Made by a program: the position numbers and the translations under genes
Source of the DNA: Clostridia bacterium
GTDB taxonomy: Bacteria; Bacillota; Clostridia; Christensenellales; Pumilibacteraceae
Assembly (NCBI GenBank): GCA_017623455.1
Contig: JAGAPA010000079.1
Coordinates: forward strand, 116,421-180,420
DNA length: 64,000 bases
Direction: 5' to 3'
The notes under the pieces: model-generated
What the model was told of the DNA's origin: nothing
Databases searched by the model: none
Seen by the model: only the letters and a program-made list of their open reading frames with translations
In this document: in pieces, positions 31,626-40,208 of the stretch
How the letters are laid out: each line of letters begins with the position of its first letter
Position numbering within the stretch: the stretch's first letter is position 1

Positions 31626-32296
31626 AAATCACGTGGCTTGGACAAGCAGGGCTTATGATGGAAACGAGCGGTAAAATAATTATTATTGATCCATATCTTT
31701 CCAACAGCGTAGAAAAGATAGAGCCTCAAAATTATCGTAGAGTGCCAGTAGACGAGAGCTTTTTGAAGGTTAAACCCGATATTATAGTGCTTACTCACGA
31801 CCATATGGATCATACCGATCCCGAAACTCTTGAGCATTATCTTCCGTCCGGTGAAAATATTACCGTGCTTGCCCCATATAACGCTTGGCAAAAGGCAAGA
31901 AAGATGGGCGGAACTAACAATAATTACGTTATGTTCAACCGTAAAACCTCTTGGACGCAGGATGGAATTGAGTTTTATGCGGTAAAGGCAGAACATTCCG
32001 ATCTTATGGGTATAGGCGTAATAATTAAAGCGGAAGGGAAAACGTATTACGTTACAGGCGACACGCTCTACAACGACGAAATTTTTGCTGATCTCCCCAA
32101 AGATATCGACTACGTGTTCTTGCCCGTAAACGGAAAGGGTAACAATATGAATATGGTGGATGGAACTAAGTTCTGTCAAAAGATAGGCGCAAAAGCAATA
32201 CCAATGCATTGCGGTTTGTTCGATAGCTTTAACCTTAACGACTTTCCTTACGAAAATAAAATTGTTCCTACTTTTTATAAAGAGATTAAACTTTAA
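31622..32296 (+). CDS. UlaG-like metallo-beta-lactamase-fold hydrolase
   Basis: 224 residues with the metal-binding motif LTHDHMDHTD (His59, His61, Asp63, His64), MKITWLGQAGLMMETSGKIIIIDPYLS at the start and YYVTGDTLY and AIPMHCGLFD later. This is the subgroup that includes UlaG, the L-ascorbate-6-phosphate lactonase. In this operon, between a mutarotase and a galactonate dehydratase, a lactonase acting on a sugar-acid lactone is an attractive guess, but the sequence does not fix the substrate. Translationally coupled to the gene before it. Confidence 0.8.
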   Translation: MKITWLGQAGLMMETSGKIIIIDPYLSNSVEKIEPQNYRRVPVDESFLKVKPDIIVLTHDHMDHTDPETLEHYLPSGENITVLAPYNAWQKARKMGGTNNNYVMFNRKTSWTQDGIEFYAVKAEHSDLMGIGVIIKAEGKTYYVTGDTLYNDEIFADLPKDIDYVFLPVNGKGNNMNMVDGTKFCQKIGAKAIPMHCGLFDSFNLNDFPYENKIVPTFYKEIKL

Positions 32297-32313
32297 AAAC
32301 AGGAGAAAAAAAC

Positions 32314-33465
32314 ATGAAAATTACAAGACTTGAAGTAATAAAAGTAAAACCGCGTTGGATGTTCCTAAAGATGTACACCGATACGGATATCGTAGGACTT
32401 GGCGAACCGGTTCTCGAGGGACATTGCACGTCGGTAGAAGCGGTAATTAAGGAGTTTGAAGAATACCTTATCGGCAAAGACCCTATGCAAATTGAACATC
32501 ACGTGCAAGCACTTTACCGTGGCGGATTTTACCGTGGCGGACCTCTTATGCTTTCGGCAATAAGCGGAATAGAACAAGCTATGTGGGATATTAAGGGTAA
32601 GTATTACAACTGCCCGGTATACGAAATGCTCGGCGGAAAGTGCCGTGATAAAATTCGTATGTATACGCATATCAAGCGCGCAGGCGTTGCAGGAGAGTTT
32701 CCGATAGAGGAAATGCTTGCAATTGCCGACGAAAGATTAAAAGAGGGTTATACCGCGCTTAAGTATTCGATAATTCCGCCTATTAAGGCAATCGAAAACC
32801 CCGAAAATACGTTAAAGCACGTAGAGCGTTTTGCAAAGGTAAGAGAGCATATAGGAAACAAAGTTGACCTTGCAATCGATTTTCACGGTAGAGTAAGTCC
32901 TGCAATGGCGCACCGTCTTATCGAAATGCTCAAGCCTTACACACCAATGTTCGTCGAAGAACCGTGCTTGCCCGAAAATGTTGACACTATGGTAAACATT
33001 GCTCGTTCTACCACCGTACCTATCGCCGCAGGCGAAAGATTGTTCGGTAAGTGGCAGTACAGAGAGCTTATCGAAAAGCAGGCAGTAAGCGTTATTCAGC
33101 CCGATATTTGTCACGTTGGAGGAATCTACGAGGGCAGAAAACTTGCCGCTATGATAGAAATGTATTACGGCACCGTTGCGCCTCACAATCCGCTTGGGCC
33201 AATTTCTTTGGCTTCATGCTTACATCTTGACACCTGTATACCCAACTTCCTTGTTCAAGAACATCCCGGAAACCCCGACAAGTCTGATCTTGGCGTGGGC
33301 TATATCAAAAATCCCTTCGTTATCAAAGACGGTTATATCGATATTCCCAAGGGTCCCGGTCTTGGCGTAGAGCTTGACGAAGAAGCGCTAAAAGATAAAA
33401 TCTATGACGGAAAGTGGACTACCCCAAGGCAGTATTATGAAGATGGTTCCAACGCCGACTGGTAA
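32314..33465 (+). CDS. dgoD: D-galactonate dehydratase-like enolase-superfamily enzyme
   Basis: Dehydrates D-galactonate to 2-dehydro-3-deoxy-D-galactonate. 383 residues very like Escherichia coli DgoD along the whole length: MKITRLEVIKVKPRWMFLKM, GLGEPVLEG, YRGGFYRGGPLMLSAISGI, AMWDIKGKYYNCPVYEMLGG. Metal ligands fit IDFHGR (near 188), EEPCLPEN (near 214) and AAGERLFG (near 240); the catalytic His is in APHNPLGPI. It is the third gene of the mutarotase operon. Related dehydratases of this superfamily act on other aldonates, so the substrate is probable, not certain; the kinase at 36205 supports galactonate. Confidence 0.88.
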   Translation: MKITRLEVIKVKPRWMFLKMYTDTDIVGLGEPVLEGHCTSVEAVIKEFEEYLIGKDPMQIEHHVQALYRGGFYRGGPLMLSAISGIEQAMWDIKGKYYNCPVYEMLGGKCRDKIRMYTHIKRAGVAGEFPIEEMLAIADERLKEGYTALKYSIIPPIKAIENPENTLKHVERFAKVREHIGNKVDLAIDFHGRVSPAMAHRLIEMLKPYTPMFVEEPCLPENVDTMVNIARSTTVPIAAGERLFGKWQYRELIEKQAVSVIQPDICHVGGIYEGRKLAAMIEMYYGTVAPHNPLGPISLASCLHLDTCIPNFLVQEHPGNPDKSDLGVGYIKNPFVIKDGYIDIPKGPGLGVELDEEALKDKIYDGKWTTPRQYYEDGSNADW

Positions 33466-33478
33466 AAAAAGTCTTTCT

Positions 33479-33575
33479 TGCGTCGCATCTCATCGCAAAC
33501 TGTAAATTTTTCTAGGTCACGTACGTTTAGTACGCTCCCGTCGCAAAATCCACAGTTTGCTTGACCTGCTCGCAA
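33479..33575. repeat. Variable-stem intergenic repeat, copy 4
   Basis: Outer stem GCAAACTGT-AA-ATTTT (33495 on) pairs with AAAAT-CC-ACAGTTTGC (ending 33560); inner hairpin CGTAC against GTACG; right flank CTTGACCTGCTCGCA. The stem sequence is unrelated to the other copies. It lies 14 bases after dgoD. Confidence 0.65.
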
Positions 33576-33625
33576 TAAAGCCTTTTTAATGGGAATTGGG
33601 CTTATAGGTAGACAAACTTTCAAAT

Positions 33626-33799
33626 TGGGAGTGCGCCCCGCACCGCCCTGCGTAAGAACGTGTAAATCTTTGTCTTGCTCGCATTTGACACCCCAAACGG
33701 CTTGGGTAATAGATTGGGAGTGCGCCTCCGCACCGTTCCTGTCGTAAAATCCGTGGTTTGCTTGACCTGCTCGCAACTAATCCGTTTTTGGAGCGTGAA
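33626..33799. repeat. GTGCG hairpins and right halves of the variable-stem repeat
   Basis: GGGAGTGCGCCCCGCACC (33627-33644) leads into a right half CCCTGCGTAAGAACG to CTTGCTCGCATTTGAC (33645-33690). GGGAGTGCGCCTCCGCACC (33717-33734) leads into another, CCTGTCGTAAAATCC to CTTGACCTGCTCGCA (33736-33776). In both, a GTGCG hairpin replaces the missing left arm. Confidence 0.55.
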
Positions 33800-33898
33800 A
33801 TGCTTCGTTATAGTGCGCAAGCGAGAACCTACCTTTGGTTGTGTACGCTAAGTACACGCCCTGCAGGTAGAACCTCATTTATTTCTCTAACTCGCATT
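33800..33898. repeat. Variable-stem intergenic repeat, copy 3
   Basis: Left flank GCTTCGTTATAGTGCGCAAG, right flank TTATTTCTCTAACTCGCA. Outer stem GAG-AAC-CTACCT pairs with AGGTAG-AAC-CTC, with the same AAC/AAC internal loop as copy 1. The inner hairpin is GTGTAC against GTACAC, a compensated change from the other copies. Confidence 0.7.
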
Positions 33899-33949
33899 TG
33901 ACCCCTCAAACGACTTGTAGGAAAAATTGTTTATATTGCATTATATTAT

Positions 33950-34225
33950 TGTCATTGCGAGGAGCGTAGCGACGTGGCAATCTCTATCAACTATCGCTAG
34001 TTTCCCAATTGACAGTGGGTCTGCCCACCTCGCATTTGCCACCCCAAACGGTGAGTGGTGCAATAGGTAGGGAGTGTTTTAGTAAAGCAAGTAATTAACA
34101 ATCGTTGGTTCTTCTGTAGGGGCGATTCACGAATCGCCCGAATTATATCCCCAATATTGGAAGTGCGCCTTCGCACCGAAGCGTGGCAATCTCATATTTA
34201 TATCGACAGTGGGTCTGCCCACCGC
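33950..34225. repeat. Mixed hairpin repeats before the GH gene
   Basis: TGTCATTGCGAGGAGCGTAG to GTGGCAATCTC (33950-33984), GTGGGTCTGCCCACC (34015-34029), the spacer AAAGCAAGTAATTAACAATC (34085-34104) with its TTGGTTCTT hairpin, GGGCGATTC hairpin (34116-34140), GTGCGCCTTCGCACC (34163-34177) and GTGGGTCTGCCCACC (34208-34222). The 90 bases before the gene at 34315 hold only AT-rich sequence and an AAAGGAG site. Confidence 0.6.
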
Positions 34226-34314
34226 CTTCGCACCGTGGCAATCTTTAATAAACTTTAATAAAAAATCAATAAAAACACATACGTATCGCAGTTTTTGCGA
34301 CAAAAGGAGTAAAA

Positions 34315-35430
34315 ATGGAAAAAGCATTAAAAGGAAAATGGTCCAAAGAAAAAGCGTGGGAGTGGTATAACTCTCAGCCTTGGATTATGGGATACTGTAC
34401 ATATCCAAGTAATTGTGTGAACAGAATTGCCATGTGGCAAGAATACAAACACGACGAAGTTTTAGAGCGTCTTGACTATGAGTTTTCGGTAGCGCAAGAA
34501 AACGGTTTTAACGCCGTTCGCACTTTTATTCAGTTTGACGTTTGGCTCTATCAGCACGACAGCTTTATGAAAAATCTTGAAGATTATCTAACCGTTGCCG
34601 ACAAGTACGGTCAAAAGGTAATGCTTGTACTTGGCAACGATTGTACGGTTGCTAAGAGTAGATGGAAAGCGCCCGTGTTTGGTGAGCAAAAAATCGACTG
34701 GGGATATCATAGCGGAATAAAGGGCGGTCAGCACGCAGGCGACTATCGAGAACCCGGATATCAGCTTCTTGACGAGCCCGAACTTTTAGAAAAGTATTAC
34801 GACATGCTAAGAGAAATCGTGGGCAAATATGCAAAAGACGAGCGTATTCAAATTTGGAATATCTGGAACGAAATAGGTAACAGTAACCGTAACCAAATGA
34901 GCGTACCGTATATGATAAAGGCGTTTGAGATTGTACGTTCATTCAATCCCATTCAGCCTCTTACTGCGGATATTTGGAGAACTAACGATATACTTGTGGA
35001 CAGAATAAGCAAGGAAGAAGAAGTTGCAGTTCAGCTTTCCGATATTATTACTTTCCACAACTATTCCCCGTTCGAAACGTACGCGCTTGTTGTAAAGAAA
35101 ATCAAAGAGAACTATGGTAGACCTACAATATGTACCGAGTGGCTTAACCGTCTTGAAAACAATAACGTAGACAACGTTTTACCCTTGCTTTACGTAGAGA
35201 ACGTAGGTTCGTATCATTGGGGACTTTTCCAAGGCTTCTCCCAAACTTTCGAGCCTTGGGGTAAATACTATATAGATCAGGAAAAGGGAAGCGATAAAGA
35301 CCTTACGCTTTGGCAACACGATATATTCCGCTTTAACGGGCTTGCATACATTCCCAAAGAGATTAGAACGTTTAAGCGTTTTGCAGACGTGGCAAAAAAA
35401 GAATTTGAAAATAAACAGGAGAAAAGGTGA
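34315..35430 (+). CDS. Clan GH-A (GH5-like) TIM-barrel glycosidase
   Basis: 371 residues. The barrel order is visible: GFNAVRTFIQFDVWLYQ, VMLVLGNDC, then IQIWNIWNEIGNSNRN with the probable acid/base Glu186, HNYSPF, and the probable nucleophile Glu275 in PTICTEWLNR, followed by GSYHWGLFQG. The Asn-Glu pair is the clan A signature. No signal peptide, so it acts inside the cell, perhaps on a short imported glycoside. The substrate cannot be read from the sequence. It overlaps the SDR gene by one base (TGATG) and leads an operon with it and the deoxygalactonokinase gene. Confidence 0.78.
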   Translation: MEKALKGKWSKEKAWEWYNSQPWIMGYCTYPSNCVNRIAMWQEYKHDEVLERLDYEFSVAQENGFNAVRTFIQFDVWLYQHDSFMKNLEDYLTVADKYGQKVMLVLGNDCTVAKSRWKAPVFGEQKIDWGYHSGIKGGQHAGDYREPGYQLLDEPELLEKYYDMLREIVGKYAKDERIQIWNIWNEIGNSNRNQMSVPYMIKAFEIVRSFNPIQPLTADIWRTNDILVDRISKEEEVAVQLSDIITFHNYSPFETYALVVKKIKENYGRPTICTEWLNRLENNNVDNVLPLLYVENVGSYHWGLFQGFSQTFEPWGKYYIDQEKGSDKDLTLWQHDIFRFNGLAYIPKEIRTFKRFADVAKKEFENKQEKR

Positions 35431-36203
35431 TGAAAAAATCAGTTTTCGTAACGGGTGCAACCAACGGTACCGGCTTTGCTATTGCCGAACGTTTTGCGCG
35501 TGAAGGCTACGACGTATTTATTGGTAGCAGAAGCGAGGAAAATTCGCAGGAAGCTGCTAAAAAGCTTGCGGACAAGTACGGCGTGTTTGCAAAAGGTTAC
35601 CAAACTAAAATATTTGACGAAGATAACGTAAAGGAGATTTTTGCGGATATTCGCAGTATGGGATATCTTCTTGATACGCTCGTGCTAAACGCTGCAAACT
35701 TGGGAATAGGACAAGTCAGCTTAGACGTTGATATAAACGATTTTATGTCGGTTTATAACACCAACATCGGCTGGAACTTCATGATGGCGAGAGAGGCTGC
35801 AAAGCAAATGAAGGAAAAACACAAGGGGGCTATTGTGTTTATAACGTCAAACTCTGCTTTACGTGTTACCAAAAACCGTTGTGCGTACTGTTCGAGCAAG
35901 AGCGCGATTTTGGCAATGTCAAAGTCGTTTGCGGTGGATTGGGGTCAGTACGGAATACGCAGTAATTGTGTGCTACCCGGTATGATAAAAACGGAGAGAT
36001 GGCAACAAAACCTAAACAACATCAAGTACTGTTTACCAAACTACACACCCATAGAAGACATTGCGGAGTTTGAGGATATTGCAAATGCCGCTTGGTATTT
36101 TGGTAGTGACGAATCACGCAACACTACGGGAGCAGAACTGGCAGTAGACGGTGGAATGCTTGCTCAGCTCACCCCCGATATAGAAAGGGAGCTTTGGAAG
36201 TAG
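35430..36203 (+). CDS. Short-chain dehydrogenase/reductase
   Basis: 257 residues from the ATG at 35430 (CAGGAGAAAAGG upstream; a GTG three bases earlier is less likely). The cofactor motif TGATNGTGFAIAERF is near the start and the catalytic Tyr153-x3-Lys157 in CAYCSSKSA, with VLPGMIKTERW and DGGMLAQ at the end as in classical SDRs. NAG is replaced by NAANLG. Flanked by a glycosidase and a 2-dehydro-3-deoxygalactonokinase, it may oxidise galactose or a related sugar, but SDR specificity is not readable. Confidence 0.88.
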   Translation: MKKSVFVTGATNGTGFAIAERFAREGYDVFIGSRSEENSQEAAKKLADKYGVFAKGYQTKIFDEDNVKEIFADIRSMGYLLDTLVLNAANLGIGQVSLDVDINDFMSVYNTNIGWNFMMAREAAKQMKEKHKGAIVFITSNSALRVTKNRCAYCSSKSAILAMSKSFAVDWGQYGIRSNCVLPGMIKTERWQQNLNNIKYCLPNYTPIEDIAEFEDIANAAWYFGSDESRNTTGAELAVDGGMLAQLTPDIERELWK

Positions 36204-36204
36204 T

Positions 36205-37143
36205 ATGAAAGTTTATATTACCATAGACGGCGGAACGACCAATACAAGAATAAGTCTTGTTAAGGACGGAGATATTATCGCTACCGATAAATATAACGTT
36301 GGAGCAAAAGCGAGTATTGATGGAAACGCAAAGCTGAAACAAACAGTAAAAGACGGCATATCAAAAATCCTTGCAAAAACGGGAATTGACGCAAAATCCG
36401 TAATACGTATAATAGCTTCCGGGATGATAACGTGCGAGTTTGGACTTGTAAACCTTCCGCATATAACCGCGCCGTGTGGAATAAAAGAACTAAAGCAAAA
36501 CGCTTTTGATACTTTTCTTCCCGAAATATCCGAAATTCCGTTCACCTTTATTCGCGGTGTAAAAACCGTAAGCGAAGACTTAGAAAAAGTGGACATGATG
36601 AGAGGCGAGGAGAGCGAGCTTATGGGAATAATTCAGGAAGGCAAGTGCGCATACGTACTGCCCGGCTCCCACTCAAAAATTATTTTTACCGACGACAACG
36701 GCAATATAACAGATTTTGCAACACTTCTTACAGGTGAACTTATCTACGCGATATCAACCGACACCATCTTAAAAGATGCTATTGACCTTACGCTTTCTCG
36801 CTTTGATAAAGAGTATTTAGCAAAAGGCTATGAGTATTGCAAGAAAAACGGCATAAACGAAGCGCTTTTCAAAGTGCGTATTCTAAAAAACCTTTTGGAA
36901 GCAACGCCACAACAGTGCTACGGATTTTTCCTTGGTATTGCGCTTTGCGGTGAGATTGATAAGATTATCAAAGCTAATGCACCCACCGTTGTAATCGGTG
37001 GAAAAAAACAGCTCAAAGAAGCTACCGCATATCTTCTAGAAAAGTATTCCGATTCAATAATTAAAGTATTATCCGACGAAGAAGTGGATTGTTCATCTTC
37101 GTTTGGAGTTATTAAAGTTTACGAATATCAAGCAAACGTATAG
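36205..37143 (+). CDS. dgoK: 2-dehydro-3-deoxygalactonokinase
   Basis: Phosphorylates 2-dehydro-3-deoxy-D-galactonate, the product of galactonate dehydratase. 312 residues of the DgoK family: YITIDGGTTNTRISLV at the start (phosphate-binding loop DGGTTNTR), IIASGMITCEFGLVNLPHI, MMRGEESELMGI, YVLPGSHSKII and TLLTGELIYA. It starts one base after the SDR stop. It pairs functionally with the DgoD-like enzyme at 32314; the aldolase that would split the phosphorylated product is not in the window. Confidence 0.93.
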   Translation: MKVYITIDGGTTNTRISLVKDGDIIATDKYNVGAKASIDGNAKLKQTVKDGISKILAKTGIDAKSVIRIIASGMITCEFGLVNLPHITAPCGIKELKQNAFDTFLPEISEIPFTFIRGVKTVSEDLEKVDMMRGEESELMGIIQEGKCAYVLPGSHSKIIFTDDNGNITDFATLLTGELIYAISTDTILKDAIDLTLSRFDKEYLAKGYEYCKKNGINEALFKVRILKNLLEATPQQCYGFFLGIALCGEIDKIIKANAPTVVIGGKKQLKEATAYLLEKYSDSIIKVLSDEEVDCSSSFGVIKVYEYQANV

Positions 37144-37170
37144 CGTAAAACGCGACATATATGCAAAATA

Positions 37171-37209
37171 AAGACCGACCATTAGCAAAAAGAGCAAATG
37201 ATCGGTCTT
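37171..37209. terminator. Terminator between dgoK and the convergent AraC gene
   Basis: AAGACCGACCATT and AAATGATCGGTCTT form a long stem with one mismatch, between two convergent genes. Confidence 0.8.
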
Positions 37210-37244
37210 GTTCGTTGACCCGTTTAATTTTGCAACCGTTTTTA

Positions 37245-38018
37245 TTATTTAGTAGACTTAACGTAAGCGGACGGCGACATTCCCGTGTGTTTTTTGAACG
37301 TTCTCGAAAAATCGTATAGGTTTGCAAAACCCAACGAGTATGCAACTTCCGAAAGTGAGTCGTAGTCGCTACTTAATATTTCTTTAGCCTTTTTTATTCT
37401 AAGGTTGTTTACGTACGCTATAGGTGAAATTCCCAACGTTTCGGTAAACAGTTTTCTAAAGTACACGACGGAAAGTGAGGATACGTCTGCTAAAAGCTCG
37501 TTTGTGATTTTCTTATTGTAATTGTTTAAGATATACTCTATGCTTGGTGCAATCTTGTTTTGCTTATAAGAAGGAGTGTATTTAGATTGTTTTTGCTGTA
37601 AAAGAAGGAGCAACAGGGAGTACGTCTTTTTCATAATCTCCATTTTGTACGTTGGCTTTTTTATAGTGTGGGCGTGGTTTATCTCATTAAAAATTTGCAA
37701 AAATTTTTCGCTATTGGATATTGGAAATGGGAAAAGAGTATCACACTCTAAATCACTATCAAATTCGACGGCAAAATATCTACCTTCTTTTACGCACTGC
37801 CAATCATATGAAGAGCCTTTGGGTAGAATTATCATATTTTCCAAATTAGATACGTAACGCTTACCTTTGTTAAGGTATACCGTTTCACCCTCGTATTTTA
37901 GAATTAGCGCCCAATACGGTCGGTCTTTTCTTTTTACGATTTTATTTAATTTTGTGTGAATATTAAGCACGCTTACAATGTTTTTAATAACCACGTTGTA
38001 TAAAATATTGGTATCCAT
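37245..38018 (-). CDS. AraC-family transcriptional regulator
   Basis: 257 residues with an N-terminal cupin-like part (NMIILPKGSSYDWQCVKEG) and a C-terminal pair of helix-turn-helix motifs: ITNELLADVSSLSVVYFRKLF and DSLSEVAYSLGFANLYDFSRTFK, ending HTGMSPSAY. AAGGAGAGAAGT precedes the ATG. It is divergent from the four-gene oxidoreductase operon at 38179, so that operon is its likely target. Confidence 0.9.
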   Translation of the reverse strand: MDTNILYNVVIKNIVSVLNIHTKLNKIVKRKDRPYWALILKYEGETVYLNKGKRYVSNLENMIILPKGSSYDWQCVKEGRYFAVEFDSDLECDTLFPFPISNSEKFLQIFNEINHAHTIKKPTYKMEIMKKTYSLLLLLLQQKQSKYTPSYKQNKIAPSIEYILNNYNKKITNELLADVSSLSVVYFRKLFTETLGISPIAYVNNLRIKKAKEILSSDYDSLSEVAYSLGFANLYDFSRTFKKHTGMSPSAYVKSTK

Positions 38019-38039
38019 ACTTCTCTCCTTATCTTAAAA

Positions 38040-38068
38040 ATTATAGCAAACGATTTTATCCCTGTCAA
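38040..38068 (-). promoter_or_regulatory. Promoter of the AraC gene at 37245
   Basis: On the minus strand TTGACA (38068-38063) and TATAAT (38045-38040) are 17 bases apart, an almost perfect match. The plus-strand promoter of the facing operon is less clear (TATACA near 38153). Confidence 0.8.
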
Positions 38069-38178
38069 TATAAAAAGTAAAAAAATAATATCAAAATTGA
38101 TAAATAAAGCGATTTTGCTATTTACTTTTTACGTATTTTAATTTACACTTTATACAAAGCAAACTTTTGGAGGCTAAT

Positions 38179-39192
38179 ATGAAAAAAATCAGAATCGGTC
38201 AAATTGGCTTGGGACACAATCACGGCGAAGCCAAAATGATTGGCATAAGAAAATTTCCTGAACTTTTTGAGGTTGTGGGATACAGCGAAAAGGACGAGGA
38301 GTGGATAAAAAAGCGTGGAAACTGCAAAGGTTACGAAGGTCTGAAACGTTATGACGAAGACGAGCTTATCGATATGTGCGACGCACTCCTTATCGAAACT
38401 GATATTTGGGAGCTTACCGAAACTGCTATGAAGTGTGTTAAAAAGGGTAAGCATATCCATATGGACAAGCCTGCAAGCGGAACGATAGAAGAATATAAGG
38501 AGCTTTTGGATAAGGCAAAAGAGAAAAATTTAGTGGTTCAGCTCGGCTATATGTATAGATACAACCCGGCTATCGTCAAGTGTGTGGAAATGATAAAAAA
38601 CGGCGAGCTTGGCGAGATTTACGGCATTAACGCAGAGATGAGTGTTTACCACGGCGAAGCGTACAAAAAGTGGCTCAGAAACTTCAGGGGCGGAACTATG
38701 TTCATACTGGGCAGTAACCTTTTGGATCTTATTGTTTATATTATGGGCAAGCCTAACAAGGTAACCTCGTTTATAAAGCGCACGGGTTTAGACGGAATAG
38801 ACGTTGACGACAACAACTTTGCAGTGTTAGAGTACGATAAAGCTATTTGCAAAATAAACACTTCGTCTGTTGAGGTTAACGGCTACGGAAGACGTCAGTT
38901 CGTTGTTAGTGGAAGCAAGGGAACGGCTTGTATTATGCCAATAGAAAACCCTTGCAAAATGTGGGTTGCAACAAAGGATATGACCAATAATATTTATTCG
39001 GACGTAAAACGGGAAATAGAGATTGACGACAATACCAAAGATGGCAGATACGATGACGTTTTGCGCGATTTTTACGACTACGTATGCGGTAAAAAGGTAA
39101 ATCCGTATACTTACGAGCACGACTATGCAGTGCAAGAAACGCTTGCAAGAATAACCGACGGAATAGTGTTTAATTCTAAAATCAAGATTTAA
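38179..39192 (+). CDS. Gfo/Idh/MocA-family oxidoreductase
   Basis: 337 residues from the ATG at 38179 (TTGGAGG upstream; a TTG 12 bases earlier lies on that site). The N-terminal NAD(P)-binding fold begins IRIGQIGLGHNHGEA and the family Lys lies in HMDKPASGT; VVQLGYMYRYNPA and the C-terminal sandwich follow. Members oxidise or reduce sugars, inositols and aminosugars; the substrate is unknown. First gene of an operon with two MDR-type dehydrogenases and a dehydroquinase-like gene. Confidence 0.88.
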   Translation: MKKIRIGQIGLGHNHGEAKMIGIRKFPELFEVVGYSEKDEEWIKKRGNCKGYEGLKRYDEDELIDMCDALLIETDIWELTETAMKCVKKGKHIHMDKPASGTIEEYKELLDKAKEKNLVVQLGYMYRYNPAIVKCVEMIKNGELGEIYGINAEMSVYHGEAYKKWLRNFRGGTMFILGSNLLDLIVYIMGKPNKVTSFIKRTGLDGIDVDDNNFAVLEYDKAICKINTSSVEVNGYGRRQFVVSGSKGTACIMPIENPCKMWVATKDMTNNIYSDVKREIEIDDNTKDGRYDDVLRDFYDYVCGKKVNPYTYEHDYAVQETLARITDGIVFNSKIKI

Positions 39193-39206
39193 GGAAAGAT
39201 ATAAAT

Positions 39207-40208
39207 ATGAACAGAAAAGCAGTAGTATTCACAAAACCGTACACGGCAGAATTTCTTGATTGGGATTTGCCCGAAGTAAAAGATAACGAGGCGCTTGTTA
39301 AAACCGAATATACGGTAGTAAGCGGTGGAACGGAACGCGCGTGCATAACCGCGTCTAACAATACTCCACAACACTTCCCTGCAATACTTGGATATTGCGG
39401 AATTGGTTACGTGGAAAAGGTAGGCGAAAACGTAAAGCGCGTAAAGGTAGGAGATAGAGTTCTTGTATATCACGGTATTCACGCAAATTACAACGTTATG
39501 AACGAAAACGACCTAACCGTTGTTGAGGACGATAATATAGATTCGTTGGAAGCCGCATTCGTTATTATTGCGTCTATGGGCTTGGGCGGAATGAGAAAAT
39601 TGGAGCTTGAAATCGGCGAGTCTGCAATGGTAATGGGCTTAGGTCTTTTGGGAATGTTTGCCGTTCAATTCCTTGCTCGTAGCGGAGCTAATCCGTTAAT
39701 TGCGGTTGATCTCAATCCAGCAAGAAGAGAGCTTGCGCTATCACTTGGTGCGGACTATGCGTTAGATCCGTCGGCAGACGATTTTACAGAACAGGTTAAA
39801 AAGATAACCAAAGGTAAAGGCGTAAATGCGTGCGTAGAAGTAACAGGCGTGTCCAAAGCTATGTCGCAAGCCTTAGATTGTGCATCGTGGATGGGAAGAA
39901 TATCGCTTTTGGGCTGTACGAGAGTGTCTGACTGTCCTGTTGACTACTATCAAAAGGTGCACCGTCCGGGTGTAAAACTAATAGGCGCTCACAACTTTGT
40001 CAGACCCAAGGTAGAAAGCTATCCGCATCATTGGACGCACCACGACGATTGCAGAGCAATACTTGACCTGATATCGGCAAAGAAAATTCAGGTTAAGCCT
40101 ATGATTTCAAGAGTAGTAAATCCACAAGAATGTCCGCAAATTTATAAAGAATTATGCGAAAATAAAGAGTTTCCGATGGGAACGGTTTTTGATTGGAGGA
40201 ACGTATGA
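39207..40208 (+). CDS. Medium-chain dehydrogenase (alcohol dehydrogenase-like)
   Basis: 333 residues. GroES-like N-terminal domain (KVGDRVLVYHGIHANYN) and a Rossmann domain with VMGLGLLGMFAVQFLARSGA. The usual zinc-ligand Cys and GHE motif at the catalytic site are not present; the equivalent region reads VVSGGTERACI and ILGYCGIGYVEKVG. This subgroup includes dehydrogenases found with Gfo/Idh/MocA genes. It may oxidise a polyol or sugar hydroxyl. It overlaps the next gene by four bases. Confidence 0.83.
   Translation: MNRKAVVFTKPYTAEFLDWDLPEVKDNEALVKTEYTVVSGGTERACITASNNTPQHFPAILGYCGIGYVEKVGENVKRVKVGDRVLVYHGIHANYNVMNENDLTVVEDDNIDSLEAAFVIIASMGLGGMRKLELEIGESAMVMGLGLLGMFAVQFLARSGANPLIAVDLNPARRELALSLGADYALDPSADDFTEQVKKITKGKGVNACVEVTGVSKAMSQALDCASWMGRISLLGCTRVSDCPVDYYQKVHRPGVKLIGAHNFVRPKVESYPHHWTHHDDCRAILDLISAKKIQVKPMISRVVNPQECPQIYKELCENKEFPMGTVFDWRNV

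Noticed and set aside
33435-33820. Two overlapping minus-strand frames after the galactonate dehydratase gene
   Set aside because: Both consist of repeat sequence (GTGCG hairpins and right halves of the variable-stem repeat) translated by chance.
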